Source: Streptomyces syringium (GTDB lineage Bacteria; Actinomycetota; Actinomycetes; Streptomycetales; Streptomycetaceae). Taken from it: 64,000 nucleotides of DNA. The DNA lies in the NCBI RefSeq assembly GCF_017876625.1, contig NZ_JAGIOH010000001.1:2852001-2916000 (forward strand), read 5' to 3'. Positions within the stretch are counted from its first letter, which is position 1; every line of letters starts with the position of its first letter. Under the pieces are notes generated by a model, which did no database searches, was not told the origin of the DNA, and saw only the letters and a list, made by a program, of their open reading frames with translations. This document shows, piece after piece, positions 24,096-32,652 of this stretch. Position numbers and translations under genes: made by a program.

Positions 24096-26414
24096 ATGAG
24101 CGACGAGCAGCCACATCAGCGGCCCCCGGGCGACGGTGACGCGTCGGCGAACCGGGCGGCCTGGGGCCAGGGCGCCCGGCCGGGACAGCCCGGCCGGACG
24201 GGCGGCGGCAAGCCCCGCCGCCCCCAGCGCACCGGCTGGCGCCGGGCCGTGCCCACCTGGCGCATGCTGCTCGGTGGCGTTCTGCTGATCATCCTGCTGA
24301 TCGCGGGCGGTCTGATCGCGGGATACCTGCTGGTCGACATCCCACCGGCCAACAAGGCCGCCGTCGCCGAGAGCAATGTCTTCCTCTACTCCGACGGCTC
24401 CCAGCTCGCCCGCGACGGCGAGGTCAACCGGGAGAGCGTCGCCCTGACCAAGGTGTCGAAGAACGTCCAGCACGCCGTGCTCGCCGCCGAGGACCGCGAC
24501 TTCTACTCCGAATCGGCCGTCAACCCCGAGGCGATGGTTCGCGCCGCCTGGAATACCGTCACCGGCAAGGGCAAGCAGTCCGGCTCCACCATCACCCAGC
24601 AGTACGTCAAGAACTATTACCTCGGCCAGGAACAGACCATCACCCGCAAGGTGAAGGAGTTCTTCATCGCGATCAAACTCGACCGCGAAGTGACGAAGGA
24701 CGACATCCTCGAGGGCTATCTGAACACCAGCTACTTCGGCCGGAACGCGTACGGCATCCAGGCCGCCTCCCAGGCCTACTACGGCAAGGACTCCGACAAG
24801 CTCGACACCGCCGAGGGCGCCTACCTCGCCACCCTCCTCAACGCCCCCAGCTCCTTCGACGTCGGCGCCCACCCCGAGAACAAGCAGCGCGCCCTCAGCC
24901 GCTGGAACTACGTCCTCGACGGCATGGTCAAGAAGAAGTGGCTCACCCCGGCCGAGCGCGCCACGATGAAGTTCCCGCCGCCGGGCAAGTCCAAGGCCCG
25001 CAACGGCATGTCGGGCCAGCGCGGCTATCTCGTCGAAGCCGTCAAGGACTACCTCACCGGCAACAAGATCGTCGACGAGCAGACCCTCGCCGCCGGCGGC
25101 TACCGCATCACCACCACCATCAACCGCAAGAAGCAGAACGCCTTCGTCAAGGCCGTACAGCGGCAACTGATGGACGAACTCAGCCCCGACCGCAAGGTCG
25201 ACAGCTACGTACGTGCCGGCGGCGCCTCCATCGACCCCAGATCCGGCAAGGTCGTCGCCCTCTACGGCGGCGTCGACTACACCAAGCAGTACGTCAACAA
25301 CGCCACCCGCCGCGACTACCAAGTCGGCTCCACCTTCAAGCCGTTCGTCTTCACCTCCGCCGTGCAGAACGACTCCACCACCCAGAGCGGCCGCCCCATC
25401 ACCCCGAACACGCTCTACGACGGCACCGACGGCCGCCAGGTCCAGGGCCCGGGCGGCCCCGTCGGCTACAGCCCGGAGAACGAGGACGGCAAGTCCTACG
25501 GCCGCGTCACCGTCACCAAAGCCACCGACCTGTCCGTCAACGCCGTCTACGCGCAGATGGCCCAGGACGTCGGCCCCGCCAAGGTCAAGGACACGGCCGT
25601 CGCCCTCGGCATCCCCGCCGGCACCCCCGACCTGACCGCCACCCCCTCCATCGCCCTCGGCGTCGCCACCGCGAGCGTCCTGGACATGACCCAGGCCTAC
25701 GCGACCCTCGCCAACCACGGCCGACACGGCCCGTACTCGCTCGTCCAGAAGCTCGCCAAGGGCGGCGAGAACGTCGGGCTCCCCAGCGACGACACCAAGC
25801 GGGCCGTCCCCCGCGAGGCCGCCGACACCACCACCTCCGTCCTCCAGAGCGTGGTCGACAACGGCACCGGCGCCGCGGCCCAGATGGCCGGCCGGCCCGC
25901 CGCCGGCAAGACCGGCACGGCGGAGGAGGACAAGGCCGCCTGGTTCGCCGGCTACACCCCCGACCTCGCCACCGTCGTCGCCGTCATGGGCCAGGACCCC
26001 GACAGCGCCGAACAGAAACCCCTCTACGGGGCCACGGGCCTGTCCCGCATCAACGGCGGCGGCTACCCCGCCGAGATCTGGGCCGCGTACACCGCCGACG
26101 CGCTGGAGGGCACCCCCGTCAAGGAGTTCGACCTGGAGACGATGAGCGGCGGCGCCCCGCTCATGGAGACACCCGAGACCACGCCGCCGCCGGCCACGTC
26201 CAGCGCCCCGCCGACCGCGCCGGCCCCGCCGACGACCACCCGCCCGACGCCCCCGGGTCCGCCGACGGACTTCCCGTCCCCGATCGTGCCGCCCGGCCCG
26301 CCGACGGACTTCCCCTCCCCGCCGGACATCCCCTTCGGCCCGAACGGGCCCAACGGACGGCAGGACGGGCGGGGTAGTGGGGAGGACCGGGATTCACTGC
26401 TGGGCGACTTCTAG
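24096..26414 (+). CDS. Class A penicillin-binding protein
   Basis: 772 residues. Cytoplasmic Pro/Arg-rich N-terminus; membrane helix 57-80. GT51 transglycosylase domain with AAEDRDFYSE (catalytic Glu132), GSTITQQ and GYLNTSYFGR. Transpeptidase domain with STFK (nucleophile Ser412), SVN (Ser480) and KTGT (605-608). The C-terminal 80 residues are Pro/Thr-rich and contain PPGPPTDFPSP twice. It polymerises and cross-links peptidoglycan at the outer face of the membrane. The ATG follows GAGGAG. Confidence 0.93.
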   Translation: MSDEQPHQRPPGDGDASANRAAWGQGARPGQPGRTGGGKPRRPQRTGWRRAVPTWRMLLGGVLLIILLIAGGLIAGYLLVDIPPANKAAVAESNVFLYSDGSQLARDGEVNRESVALTKVSKNVQHAVLAAEDRDFYSESAVNPEAMVRAAWNTVTGKGKQSGSTITQQYVKNYYLGQEQTITRKVKEFFIAIKLDREVTKDDILEGYLNTSYFGRNAYGIQAASQAYYGKDSDKLDTAEGAYLATLLNAPSSFDVGAHPENKQRALSRWNYVLDGMVKKKWLTPAERATMKFPPPGKSKARNGMSGQRGYLVEAVKDYLTGNKIVDEQTLAAGGYRITTTINRKKQNAFVKAVQRQLMDELSPDRKVDSYVRAGGASIDPRSGKVVALYGGVDYTKQYVNNATRRDYQVGSTFKPFVFTSAVQNDSTTQSGRPITPNTLYDGTDGRQVQGPGGPVGYSPENEDGKSYGRVTVTKATDLSVNAVYAQMAQDVGPAKVKDTAVALGIPAGTPDLTATPSIALGVATASVLDMTQAYATLANHGRHGPYSLVQKLAKGGENVGLPSDDTKRAVPREAADTTTSVLQSVVDNGTGAAAQMAGRPAAGKTGTAEEDKAAWFAGYTPDLATVVAVMGQDPDSAEQKPLYGATGLSRINGGGYPAEIWAAYTADALEGTPVKEFDLETMSGGAPLMETPETTPPPATSSAPPTAPAPPTTTRPTPPGPPTDFPSPIVPPGPPTDFPSPPDIPFGPNGPNGRQDGRGSGEDRDSLLGDF

Positions 26415-26419
26415 CGCGC

Positions 26420-26740
26420 TCAGTGTCCCGAGGTCGCCTTCAGCCCGACCACCGCTACCAGCAGCAAAACGATGAAGAAGATCCGCGCGGCGGTCGCCGG
26501 CTCACCCAGCACCACCATGCCGAGCACCGCCGCTCCGGCCGCGCCGATACCGACCCAGACGCCGTAGGCCGTACCGATGGGCAGCGTCTTCGCGGCCTGC
26601 GCCAGCAACAGCATGCTGGCCGCGATGCCCGCGACCGTGAACACGCTCGGCCACAGCCGCGTGAACCCCTCGGTGAACTTCATGCCGATCGACCAGCCGA
26701 CCTCGAGCAGACCGGCGACGGCGAGCAGGATCCATGCCAT
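26420..26740 (-). CDS. SMR-family efflux protein (SugE/Gdx-like)
   Basis: 106 residues, four membrane helices, with Glu13 in the VAGLLEVGWSIGMKFTEGFT helix; the WSIGMKF...G pattern is closer to SugE/Gdx guanidinium exporters than to EmrE-type multidrug pumps. Functions as a dimer. A hairpin covering the ribosome binding site lies directly upstream. Convergent with the PBP gene, five bases between stops. Confidence 0.88.
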   Translation of the reverse strand: MAWILLAVAGLLEVGWSIGMKFTEGFTRLWPSVFTVAGIAASMLLLAQAAKTLPIGTAYGVWVGIGAAGAAVLGMVVLGEPATAARIFFIVLLLVAVVGLKATSGH

Positions 26741-26744
26741 GACG

Positions 26745-26777
26745 GCACCTCCGTGAAACGTGCTTCAACAGGGGTGC
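26745..26777 (-). promoter_or_regulatory. Leader hairpin covering the SMR ribosome binding site
   Basis: In the mRNA, GCACC and GGTGC pair around an inner TGAA/TTCA stem; the 3' arm contains the GGAGG that serves the start at 26740. Such a structure could gate translation. Because some SugE/Gdx genes are under guanidine riboswitches I compared it with that class, but the inner loop (GCACGT) does not match the ACGR tetraloops of guanidine-II. Confidence 0.35.
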
Positions 26778-26863
26778 GTCGTCTTGTCATGTCCCGGTAC
26801 GGCGCGTCTCGTCGGGTTCCTTCGACCGTAGCAAACCGGACGGGTCGACCGGAGTGGCAGGGG

Positions 26864-26893
26864 TTACAGGTACAGCCCTTACAGGTACAGCCC
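26864..26893. repeat. 15-bp tandem duplication at a gene's stop codon
   Basis: TTACAGGTACAGCCC occurs twice in direct succession (26864-26878, 26879-26893). The second copy encodes the last five codons, GLYL-stop, of the GroES-like gene on the minus strand; the first is an untranslated duplicate. Confidence 0.9.
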
Positions 26894-27220
26894 CGTGGAG
26901 TCCTCGGACCCCTCCAGACGCTCCGCCGCCACCGCGTGCAGATCCCGCTCGCGCATCAGGACGTACGCGACCCCGCGCACCTCCACCTCGGCGCGGTCCT
27001 CCGGGTCGTACAGCACCCGGTCACCCGGCTCCACCGTACGGACGCTCTGCCCGACCGCCACCACCTCGGCCCATGCCAGCCGACGGCCCACCGCCGCCGT
27101 CGCCGGAATGACGATGCCGCCGGTGGACCGGCGCTCGCCCTCGGGAATATCGGTCCGGACCAGCACCCGGTCGTGGAGCATCCGGATGGGCAGCTTGTCG
27201 TGGGTGGTGTTCGCGCTCAC
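26879..27220 (-). CDS. GroES-like co-chaperone
   Basis: 113 residues from a GTG (VSANTTHDKLPIRMLHDRVLV). It has the chaperonin-10 pattern: LHDRVLVR, a mobile-loop-like stretch (PEGERRSTGGIVIP), VVAVG, and GDRVLYDPEDRAEVEV. Canonical GroES is about 100 residues and pairs with groEL; there is no groEL here, so this is the divergent Streptomyces paralogue. The last 15 nt are duplicated downstream. Confidence 0.8.
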   Translation of the reverse strand: MSANTTHDKLPIRMLHDRVLVRTDIPEGERRSTGGIVIPATAAVGRRLAWAEVVAVGQSVRTVEPGDRVLYDPEDRAEVEVRGVAYVLMRERDLHAVAAERLEGSEDSTGLYL

Positions 27221-27337
27221 GCCATGACCGTACCTGGCCGCGCGGGATGCCGAGGCCATAGGTCGTGGATCGGCCCGTACCGGATGCGGCCGACCACCGA
27301 CCGGCCACCGACCGGCCACCGGCCGACTACGGAACGA

Positions 27338-27658
27338 CTACGCCTTGCGACGCCGCGAGGAAACGGTGAGCAGACCCACCACACCCACGACGACCATCGC
27401 CACCGGCACGATCCGCTCCAGCCGCGGCGCGCCCTCTTCCGTCACGAACCGCTCCCGCACATCCGAGACGATCCGGTTCGCCGCCACGTAGGCCCGCCCG
27501 GCGGTCTGGTCCACCTTCGAGGCCACCTTGGCCTTGGCGTCACCAATGATCGTCTTGGGGTGCATCCGCACCCCGATCTCGTCGAGCGTCACGGCGAGCT
27601 CGCTCCGCCTGCGGGCGATGTCCGCCTCGATCTGCGCAGGGGTCCTGGCTTCCGGCAC
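27338..27658 (-). CDS. DUF3618 family protein
   Basis: 106 residues from a GTG with GGAGG seven bases ahead. The N-terminal ARTPAQIEADIARRRSELAV and LDEIGVRMHPKTI form the DUF3618 motif; a C-terminal membrane helix (VPVAMVVVGVVGLLTV) ends in SSRRRKA. These small membrane-anchored proteins are common in Streptomyces, of unknown function. Divergent from the thiol peroxidase gene. Confidence 0.82.
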   Translation of the reverse strand: MPEARTPAQIEADIARRRSELAVTLDEIGVRMHPKTIIGDAKAKVASKVDQTAGRAYVAANRIVSDVRERFVTEEGAPRLERIVPVAMVVVGVVGLLTVSSRRRKA

Positions 27659-27820
27659 CGCGCGGCCTCCGTCGTCTCGATAAGAGTGATTAAGACTGAT
27701 GATGGACAGTCTGTCAGCTCGCACGGCCCCGTGCCCCGCGGCACCCCCGATCGGGGAGCTGGCTAGTCTCGGGAGTCGACACGACCTGGACACAGCGTAC
27801 GAAAACCCTTGAGGAGAGCC

Positions 27821-28288
27821 ATGAGCGAGCGACTGCAGCCCGGTGACACCGCCCCCGCCTTCACCCTGCCCGACGCGGACGGCAAGCAGGTCTCCCTCGC
27901 CGACCACAAGGGCCGCAAGGTCATCGTCTACTTCTACCCCGCCGCACTGACCCCCGGCTGCACCAAGCAGGCCTGCGACTTCACCGACAACCTGGAATTC
28001 CTGGCCGGCCACGGCTACGACGTCATCGGCGTCTCCCCGGACAAGCCGGAGAAGCTCGCCAAGTTCCGTGACGTGGAATCCCTGAAGGTCACGCTCGTCG
28101 GCGACCCGGAGAAGAAGGTCCTGGAGGCCTACGGCGCCTTCGGCGAGAAGAAGCTCTACGGCAAGACCGTCACGGGCGTCATCCGCTCCACCGTCGTCGT
28201 CGACGAGGACGGCAAGGTCGAGCGCGCCCTCTACAACGTGAAGGCCACCGGCCACGTCGCGAAGATCATCAAGGACCTGGGGCTCTAA
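27821..28288 (+). CDS. bcp: Thioredoxin-dependent thiol peroxidase (BCP/PrxQ)
   Basis: 155 residues, thioredoxin fold. The active site reads AALTPGCTKQACDF, giving peroxidatic Cys47 and resolving Cys52 five residues later, the spacing of alpha-helix-type BCP/PrxQ enzymes. It reduces hydrogen and organic peroxides in the cytoplasm. ATG at 27821 with GAGGAG ahead. Single-gene unit followed by a palindromic repeat element. Confidence 0.92.
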   Translation: MSERLQPGDTAPAFTLPDADGKQVSLADHKGRKVIVYFYPAALTPGCTKQACDFTDNLEFLAGHGYDVIGVSPDKPEKLAKFRDVESLKVTLVGDPEKKVLEAYGAFGEKKLYGKTVTGVIRSTVVVDEDGKVERALYNVKATGHVAKIIKDLGL

Positions 28289-28304
28289 CCACGGCCCTCA
28301 CGCT

Positions 28305-28352
28305 CCGGACGGGCCGCAAATCCAGCCCGTCCGGGGTTTGAGGACGCCCGCC
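28305..28352. repeat. Palindromic intergenic element, copy 1
   Basis: CCGGACGGGC (28305-28314) and GCCCGTCCGG (28325-28334) form a stem, followed by GTTTGAGGACGCCCGCCGCAGG. It lies between convergent bcp and histidine kinase genes. It is one of seven related elements in the window. Confidence 0.85.
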
Positions 28353-28380
28353 GCAGGCGCAACGGACCGCACGGGAACCG

Positions 28381-29625
28381 TCACCCCTCCGCCGGAGGCG
28401 GATCCGCCTCCGGCAGATCCAGAACGACCTGCGCCCCGCCGCCCTCCGCCGTACCGAACTCCAGCGAAGCGCCCAGCACCACCGCCTGGCCCACCGCGAT
28501 CGTCAGCCCCAGACCATGCCCGGTGCCACGCTCCGGCGCCGCCGTACGGAACCGCCGCGGCCCCTGGTCCACCAGCTCCGGCGGATAGCCGTCGCCATGG
28601 TCCCGGACCACGATCCGCGTGCCCTCCACCCGGATCTCGATCGGCGGCTTCCCGTGCTTCGCCGCGTTCCCCAGCACGTTCACCAGGATCCGCTCCACCC
28701 GACGGGCATCCGTCGCCACGATCCGGCCCTCGCCGACCACCTCGACCGCCACGTCCTCGACACCGCGCTGCCCACGCGCCCGCTTGACGATCCCGTGCAC
28801 CAGCGACGGCAGCTCCACCGCGTCCAGCTGCGCCCGCTCCCGCCCCGCGTCCAGCCGGGACACCTCCAGCAGGTCCTCCACCAGCACCCGCATCGTCTGC
28901 GCACGCTCGCGCACCATCTCCACCGCCCGCGGATGCGGCAACAACTCCGCCGACGCCACCAGCCCGGCCACCGGCGTCCGCAGCTCATGCGCCACATCCG
29001 CCGTGAACTCCCGCTCCGCCTCCACCCGGGCCGCCAGCGACGCCGCCATGTGATGCACCGAGCGGCCCAGCTCCGCCACCTCGTCCCGGCCACCCGTCGC
29101 CAGCGCCTCCGCGTCCGGCGCCTCACCCGCGGCGATCCGCCGCGCCGCCGCCGCACTGCGCCGCAACCGCCGCGACAGGCTCTGCGCCACGAACCACGCC
29201 ACCACCGCCATCAGCACGACCGTCGCCACACCGGCCACCACCAGGGCCTTGTCCAGCGCCGTCTGCAAGGGATCCCGGTCGGGGTACGAAGCCGACACCG
29301 ACAGCACCTTGTCGTCACCGACCCCGGTCGCCGCCCACACCCGCGGGTCACCACCGGTGCTGATGTACGTCCCCGACTCGCCCCGCGCCACCGCCTGCGA
29401 CAGCGCGAACGGCAGCGCCGAATCGTCGAGCTGCGCGCCGAGCGCCAGCGTCCCGTCCCGCTGGTACACCTGGAGCGCCGAACTCAGCAGCTCGTCCTGG
29501 AACGCCATGGCCTGCCGGCCCCGCTCCAGCCCGGAGATGTGGTGCACGGCCACACCGAGGAACACGACCGCCAGCGCGGTGACGAAGGAGATCGCGAGGG
29601 CGATCCGGCCACGGATACCCATCAC
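28381..29625 (-). CDS. Sensor histidine kinase
   Basis: 414 residues: membrane helices at about 8-28 and 128-148 flanking a ~100-residue extracytoplasmic domain; HAMP to about 200; HisKA with phospho-acceptor His213 in ADVAHELRTP; ATPase domain with NVLGNAAKHG, DHGDGYP and GTGHGLGL. The GTG start overlaps the stop of the preceding small secreted-protein gene (GTGA); ATG is the next codon. No response regulator is adjacent, so its partner must lie elsewhere. Confidence 0.9.
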   Translation of the reverse strand: MMGIRGRIALAISFVTALAVVFLGVAVHHISGLERGRQAMAFQDELLSSALQVYQRDGTLALGAQLDDSALPFALSQAVARGESGTYISTGGDPRVWAATGVGDDKVLSVSASYPDRDPLQTALDKALVVAGVATVVLMAVVAWFVAQSLSRRLRRSAAAARRIAAGEAPDAEALATGGRDEVAELGRSVHHMAASLAARVEAEREFTADVAHELRTPVAGLVASAELLPHPRAVEMVRERAQTMRVLVEDLLEVSRLDAGRERAQLDAVELPSLVHGIVKRARGQRGVEDVAVEVVGEGRIVATDARRVERILVNVLGNAAKHGKPPIEIRVEGTRIVVRDHGDGYPPELVDQGPRRFRTAAPERGTGHGLGLTIAVGQAVVLGASLEFGTAEGGGAQVVLDLPEADPPPAEG

Positions 29626-30149
29626 GTGATCGTGAAGATTTCCGTCTGGTCCCCGACCCGCGTGGCACCCGTGTACTCGACCTCGAGCCCCGTGAAGGCC
29701 CGCACCCCGTCCACGGTCTTCGCCCCGTAGAGCCGGAACTTCGCCGGGTACGACGCCGACGCCGCGCCGTTCGCACCACCGGACACCTGCACCACCCCAC
29801 GTCCGTCGGCACCCGCGGCGTCATAGCTGAGCCACTTGATGCCGCTCGCCACCATGACCGCGTTCGAGCAGTTCAGGATGATGCTCTCCGGCCGCACGGT
29901 CGGAGTACGGAACCCGCACTCCCGCACCCCGGGCAGCTGCCGCGGCTCCGCCGCGCCGACCTCCGCCGACTCCTGGTCGGACGCCCACGCCTTCTGCGCC
30001 GCCGCCGTCTTCGGCGCCTCGGCCACGGTGCTCGTCCGCTCCGAGGCCTCGCTGAACCACAGCCCGCCGCAGACCAGAACGGCCACGACCGCCAGGGTCG
30101 CGACGACAGTGCGCAAGGTCGCCCAGCGAGGCGCGGCGCGGTCGGTCAT
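29622..30149 (-). CDS. Membrane-anchored secreted protein coupled to a histidine kinase
   Basis: 175 residues: one N-terminal membrane helix (TVVATLAVVAVLVCGGLWF), then an extracytoplasmic domain with CGFRTPTVRPESIILNCSNA and ASGIKWLSYDAAGADGRGVV. The two Cys could form a disulfide. Similar domains, as I remember, occur widely in Streptomyces secreted proteins. Coupling to the kinase (GTGA overlap) suggests it tunes or presents a signal to the sensor. GGAAGAGAG precedes the ATG. Confidence 0.75.
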   Translation of the reverse strand: MTDRAAPRWATLRTVVATLAVVAVLVCGGLWFSEASERTSTVAEAPKTAAAQKAWASDQESAEVGAAEPRQLPGVRECGFRTPTVRPESIILNCSNAVMVASGIKWLSYDAAGADGRGVVQVSGGANGAASASYPAKFRLYGAKTVDGVRAFTGLEVEYTGATRVGDQTEIFTIT

Positions 30150-30422
30150 CGGGCTCTCTTCCTCGTACACGGGTGATGGTTCGTCCCCTGTGGTGAGTGA
30201 CGGAGAAATCACGCCGCGCGTTCCCTTTGGCCACCATCTGGTTCTCCCGCGACGGGCTTCGGCGGGGTGACCTATCTCGCGATCGAGCAAGGGAACGGTT
30301 TGAGCCGTCGGCAATCGCGCAGAAGTGCTGTTCGTGTGTGTCCCGTACGAGAAGCACTGCGCGGCAGCGCGGGCCGACGGACGGAACCGACGCCGACGAC
30401 CCGACCGAGAGGAAGCCGAGCC

Positions 30423-31931
30423 GTGCCCACCGGCAACAGCACCGAGGCCGACGCCGAGACCGACCGCGACCGCGATCGCGACCCGCAGGCGGTCCGGCGC
30501 CACAGAACCCTCTTCCGGGCCGCCGCCCGCCGCAAGAACCCCCGCCTGCGCCGCACGGACATCACCGTCACGGACGAGAAGACCGTCAGACGCGCGGTGA
30601 AGGCGGCGGCCCTCGGCAATGCCATGGAGTGGTTCGACTTCGGCATCTACAGCTACCTCGCCGTCACCATCGGCGATGTCTTCTTCCCGTCCGGCAACGA
30701 CACGGTCCGGCTGCTGTCCTCGCTCGCGACCTTCGCCGTCGCCTTCCTCGTACGCCCCCTGGGCAGCCTCTTCTTCGGCCCCCTCGGCGACCGCGTCGGC
30801 CGTAAGCGCGTCCTCGCGCTGACCATGATCCTGATGGCGGTCGGCACCTTCGCCATCGGCCTCATCCCCTCGTACGCGACGATCGGCTTCTGGGCCCCGG
30901 TCCTGCTGATCTGCTTCCGGATGCTCCAGGGCTTCTCGACCGGCGGCGAATACGGCGGCGCCGCCACGTTCATCGCCGAGTACGCACCCGACAAACGCCG
31001 CGGGTTCTTCGGCAGCTTCCTCGAATTCGGCACCCTGGCCGGCTACGTCGGCGCGGCCGGCCTCGTCACGGTCATGACCGCCACACTCGGCGGCGACACC
31101 ATGGGCGACTGGGGCTGGCGCATCCCCTTCCTCGCCGCCGGCCCGCTCGGCCTCGTCGGCCTCTACCTGCGGCTGAAGCTGGAGGACACCCCCGCCTTCC
31201 AGAAACTGGAGGAGGAGAACGGCTCCGGCGAGCACGTCACCAGCGAGACCACCGAGCTGAAGCAGATCTTCGTCACCCACTGGTCGCGACTGGCCCTGTG
31301 CGTCGTCCTGGCCGGGGCGTACGGCATCACCGACTACATGCTGCTGTCGTACATGCCGACGTACCTGACGGACCAGCTGGACTACGACGACACCCACGGA
31401 CTGCTGATCCTGATCGGCACGATGGCGCTGCTCATGGCCGTCATCACCTTCGTGGGCCGCCTCAACGACCGAATAGGCCGAAAGCCCCTGCTGATGGCGG
31501 GCATGGGCGGCTTCTTCCTCCTGTCGGTCCCCGCGTTCTGGCTCCTGAAGCAGGGCAGCGCGGCCGCGGTGGCGGGCGGCATGCTGATGCTCGGCCTCCC
31601 CCTGGTCTGCCTCCTCGGCACCATGTCCGCCGCCCTCCCCGCCCTCTTCCCCACCCACGTCCGCTACGGCTCGCTGTCCATCGGCTACAACCTCTCCACG
31701 TCCCTCTTCGGCGGCACGACGCCGCTGGTCATCACGGGCCTGATCAGCGCCACGGGCAGCGACATGGTGCCCGCGTTCTACACGATGGCGGCGGCGCTGG
31801 TGGGCATAGTGGCGGTGGCCTGCATGAAGGAAACGGCGCGCCAGCCGCTGGAGGGGTCGCCGCCGTCGGTGGCGACGAAGGAGGAGGCGGCGGAGATGGT
31901 CAACTCGGCAGCGCCGGAGCCGAAGTTCTGA
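30423..31931 (+). CDS. MFS metabolite:proton symporter (ProP-like)
   Basis: 502 residues with 12 membrane segments and a ~60-residue charged N-terminal tail. Motifs: AALGNAMEWFDFGIYSYLA, GDRVGRKRVLAL in loop 2-3, STGGEYGGAATFIAEYAP, and RLNDRIGRKPLL in loop 8-9. This is the ProP/ShiA branch that imports osmolytes such as betaine and proline or organic acids. The GTG at 30423 follows GAGGAAG. Monocistronic; the kinase pair diverges upstream. Confidence 0.88.
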   Translation: MPTGNSTEADAETDRDRDRDPQAVRRHRTLFRAAARRKNPRLRRTDITVTDEKTVRRAVKAAALGNAMEWFDFGIYSYLAVTIGDVFFPSGNDTVRLLSSLATFAVAFLVRPLGSLFFGPLGDRVGRKRVLALTMILMAVGTFAIGLIPSYATIGFWAPVLLICFRMLQGFSTGGEYGGAATFIAEYAPDKRRGFFGSFLEFGTLAGYVGAAGLVTVMTATLGGDTMGDWGWRIPFLAAGPLGLVGLYLRLKLEDTPAFQKLEEENGSGEHVTSETTELKQIFVTHWSRLALCVVLAGAYGITDYMLLSYMPTYLTDQLDYDDTHGLLILIGTMALLMAVITFVGRLNDRIGRKPLLMAGMGGFFLLSVPAFWLLKQGSAAAVAGGMLMLGLPLVCLLGTMSAALPALFPTHVRYGSLSIGYNLSTSLFGGTTPLVITGLISATGSDMVPAFYTMAAALVGIVAVACMKETARQPLEGSPPSVATKEEAAEMVNSAAPEPKF

Positions 31932-32025
31932 CATATCCCGCTGTCGGCGTAACTGTCCGATGATCCTCTCGTTGGTTCGTTCGAGGCCGCGAACGGATGC
32001 GTGGCCGTCGTGGGGAGGGAACATC

Positions 32026-32652
32026 ATGCCGGTCAAGTACACCTACGAGCTGCTCGTCGAGGCCGCACGCGTCTCGACGACGTACGACGAGGCGGTGCGG
32101 TGGTGCGGCGGCACGTCGACACCGGGTAGCCGGAGGTATATCCGCGCCAAGATGGCCGAGGCCGGGATGGACACCTCGCACATCTCGACAGGCCGGGTCC
32201 GGCACACCGAGGACACGCTGCGTGAGCTGGTCGCCATCTCGCGCAGCGTGTCCGAGGTGGTCCGCCGCTTGGGAATCAGCCCCGTGGGCGGCAACCAGGC
32301 CCACATAGGCCGCCGGATCGCCGCGCTCGGACTCGACACTTCACACTTCTCCCAGGTCCGCCGTGGCCGCCCGAAGGGGACCGTGGGCAGTCGACTCGCC
32401 CTGGGGGCACCGTCGGACGGTCGCGTGCCCGGCGAACGGCTGCGCCGGGCGATGCTGGAAACCGGGCTGGAGGAGTCCTGTGCCGAATGCGGCAACGGCA
32501 CGGAGTGGAACGGCAAACCACTCCGGTTGGAGGTCGACCACATCAACGGCGACTGGTGGGACAATCGACCGGAGAATCTACGGTTCCTGTGCCCCAACTG
32601 CCATGCGGTGACCGACACATACCGCGGCCGCAAGCGCCGGGCAGCGGCATGA
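32026..32652 (+). CDS. HNH endonuclease with two repeated DNA-binding-like modules
   Basis: 208 residues. Two N-terminal ~50-residue modules, each ending GMDTSHI or GLDTSHF and containing a helix-turn-helix-like SEVVRRLGISPVGGN. The C-terminal HNH domain has CAECGNGTEW, DHINGDWWDNRPENLRFLCP and CH. GGAGGG precedes the ATG. It overlaps the next HNH gene by ATGA. It probably nicks or cuts DNA; whether it is a homing-type or defence nuclease is unknown. Confidence 0.85.
   Translation: MPVKYTYELLVEAARVSTTYDEAVRWCGGTSTPGSRRYIRAKMAEAGMDTSHISTGRVRHTEDTLRELVAISRSVSEVVRRLGISPVGGNQAHIGRRIAALGLDTSHFSQVRRGRPKGTVGSRLALGAPSDGRVPGERLRRAMLETGLEESCAECGNGTEWNGKPLRLEVDHINGDWWDNRPENLRFLCPNCHAVTDTYRGRKRRAAA

Noticed and set aside
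23874..25727. 617-codon leftward open frame opposite the PBP gene
   Set aside because: The plus strand encodes a PBP with all catalytic motifs; the antisense translation is low-complexity Gly/Val/Leu.
26745..26777. Guanidine-II riboswitch call
   Set aside because: Only one hairpin of interest and its loop is not ACGR, so the class consensus is not met.
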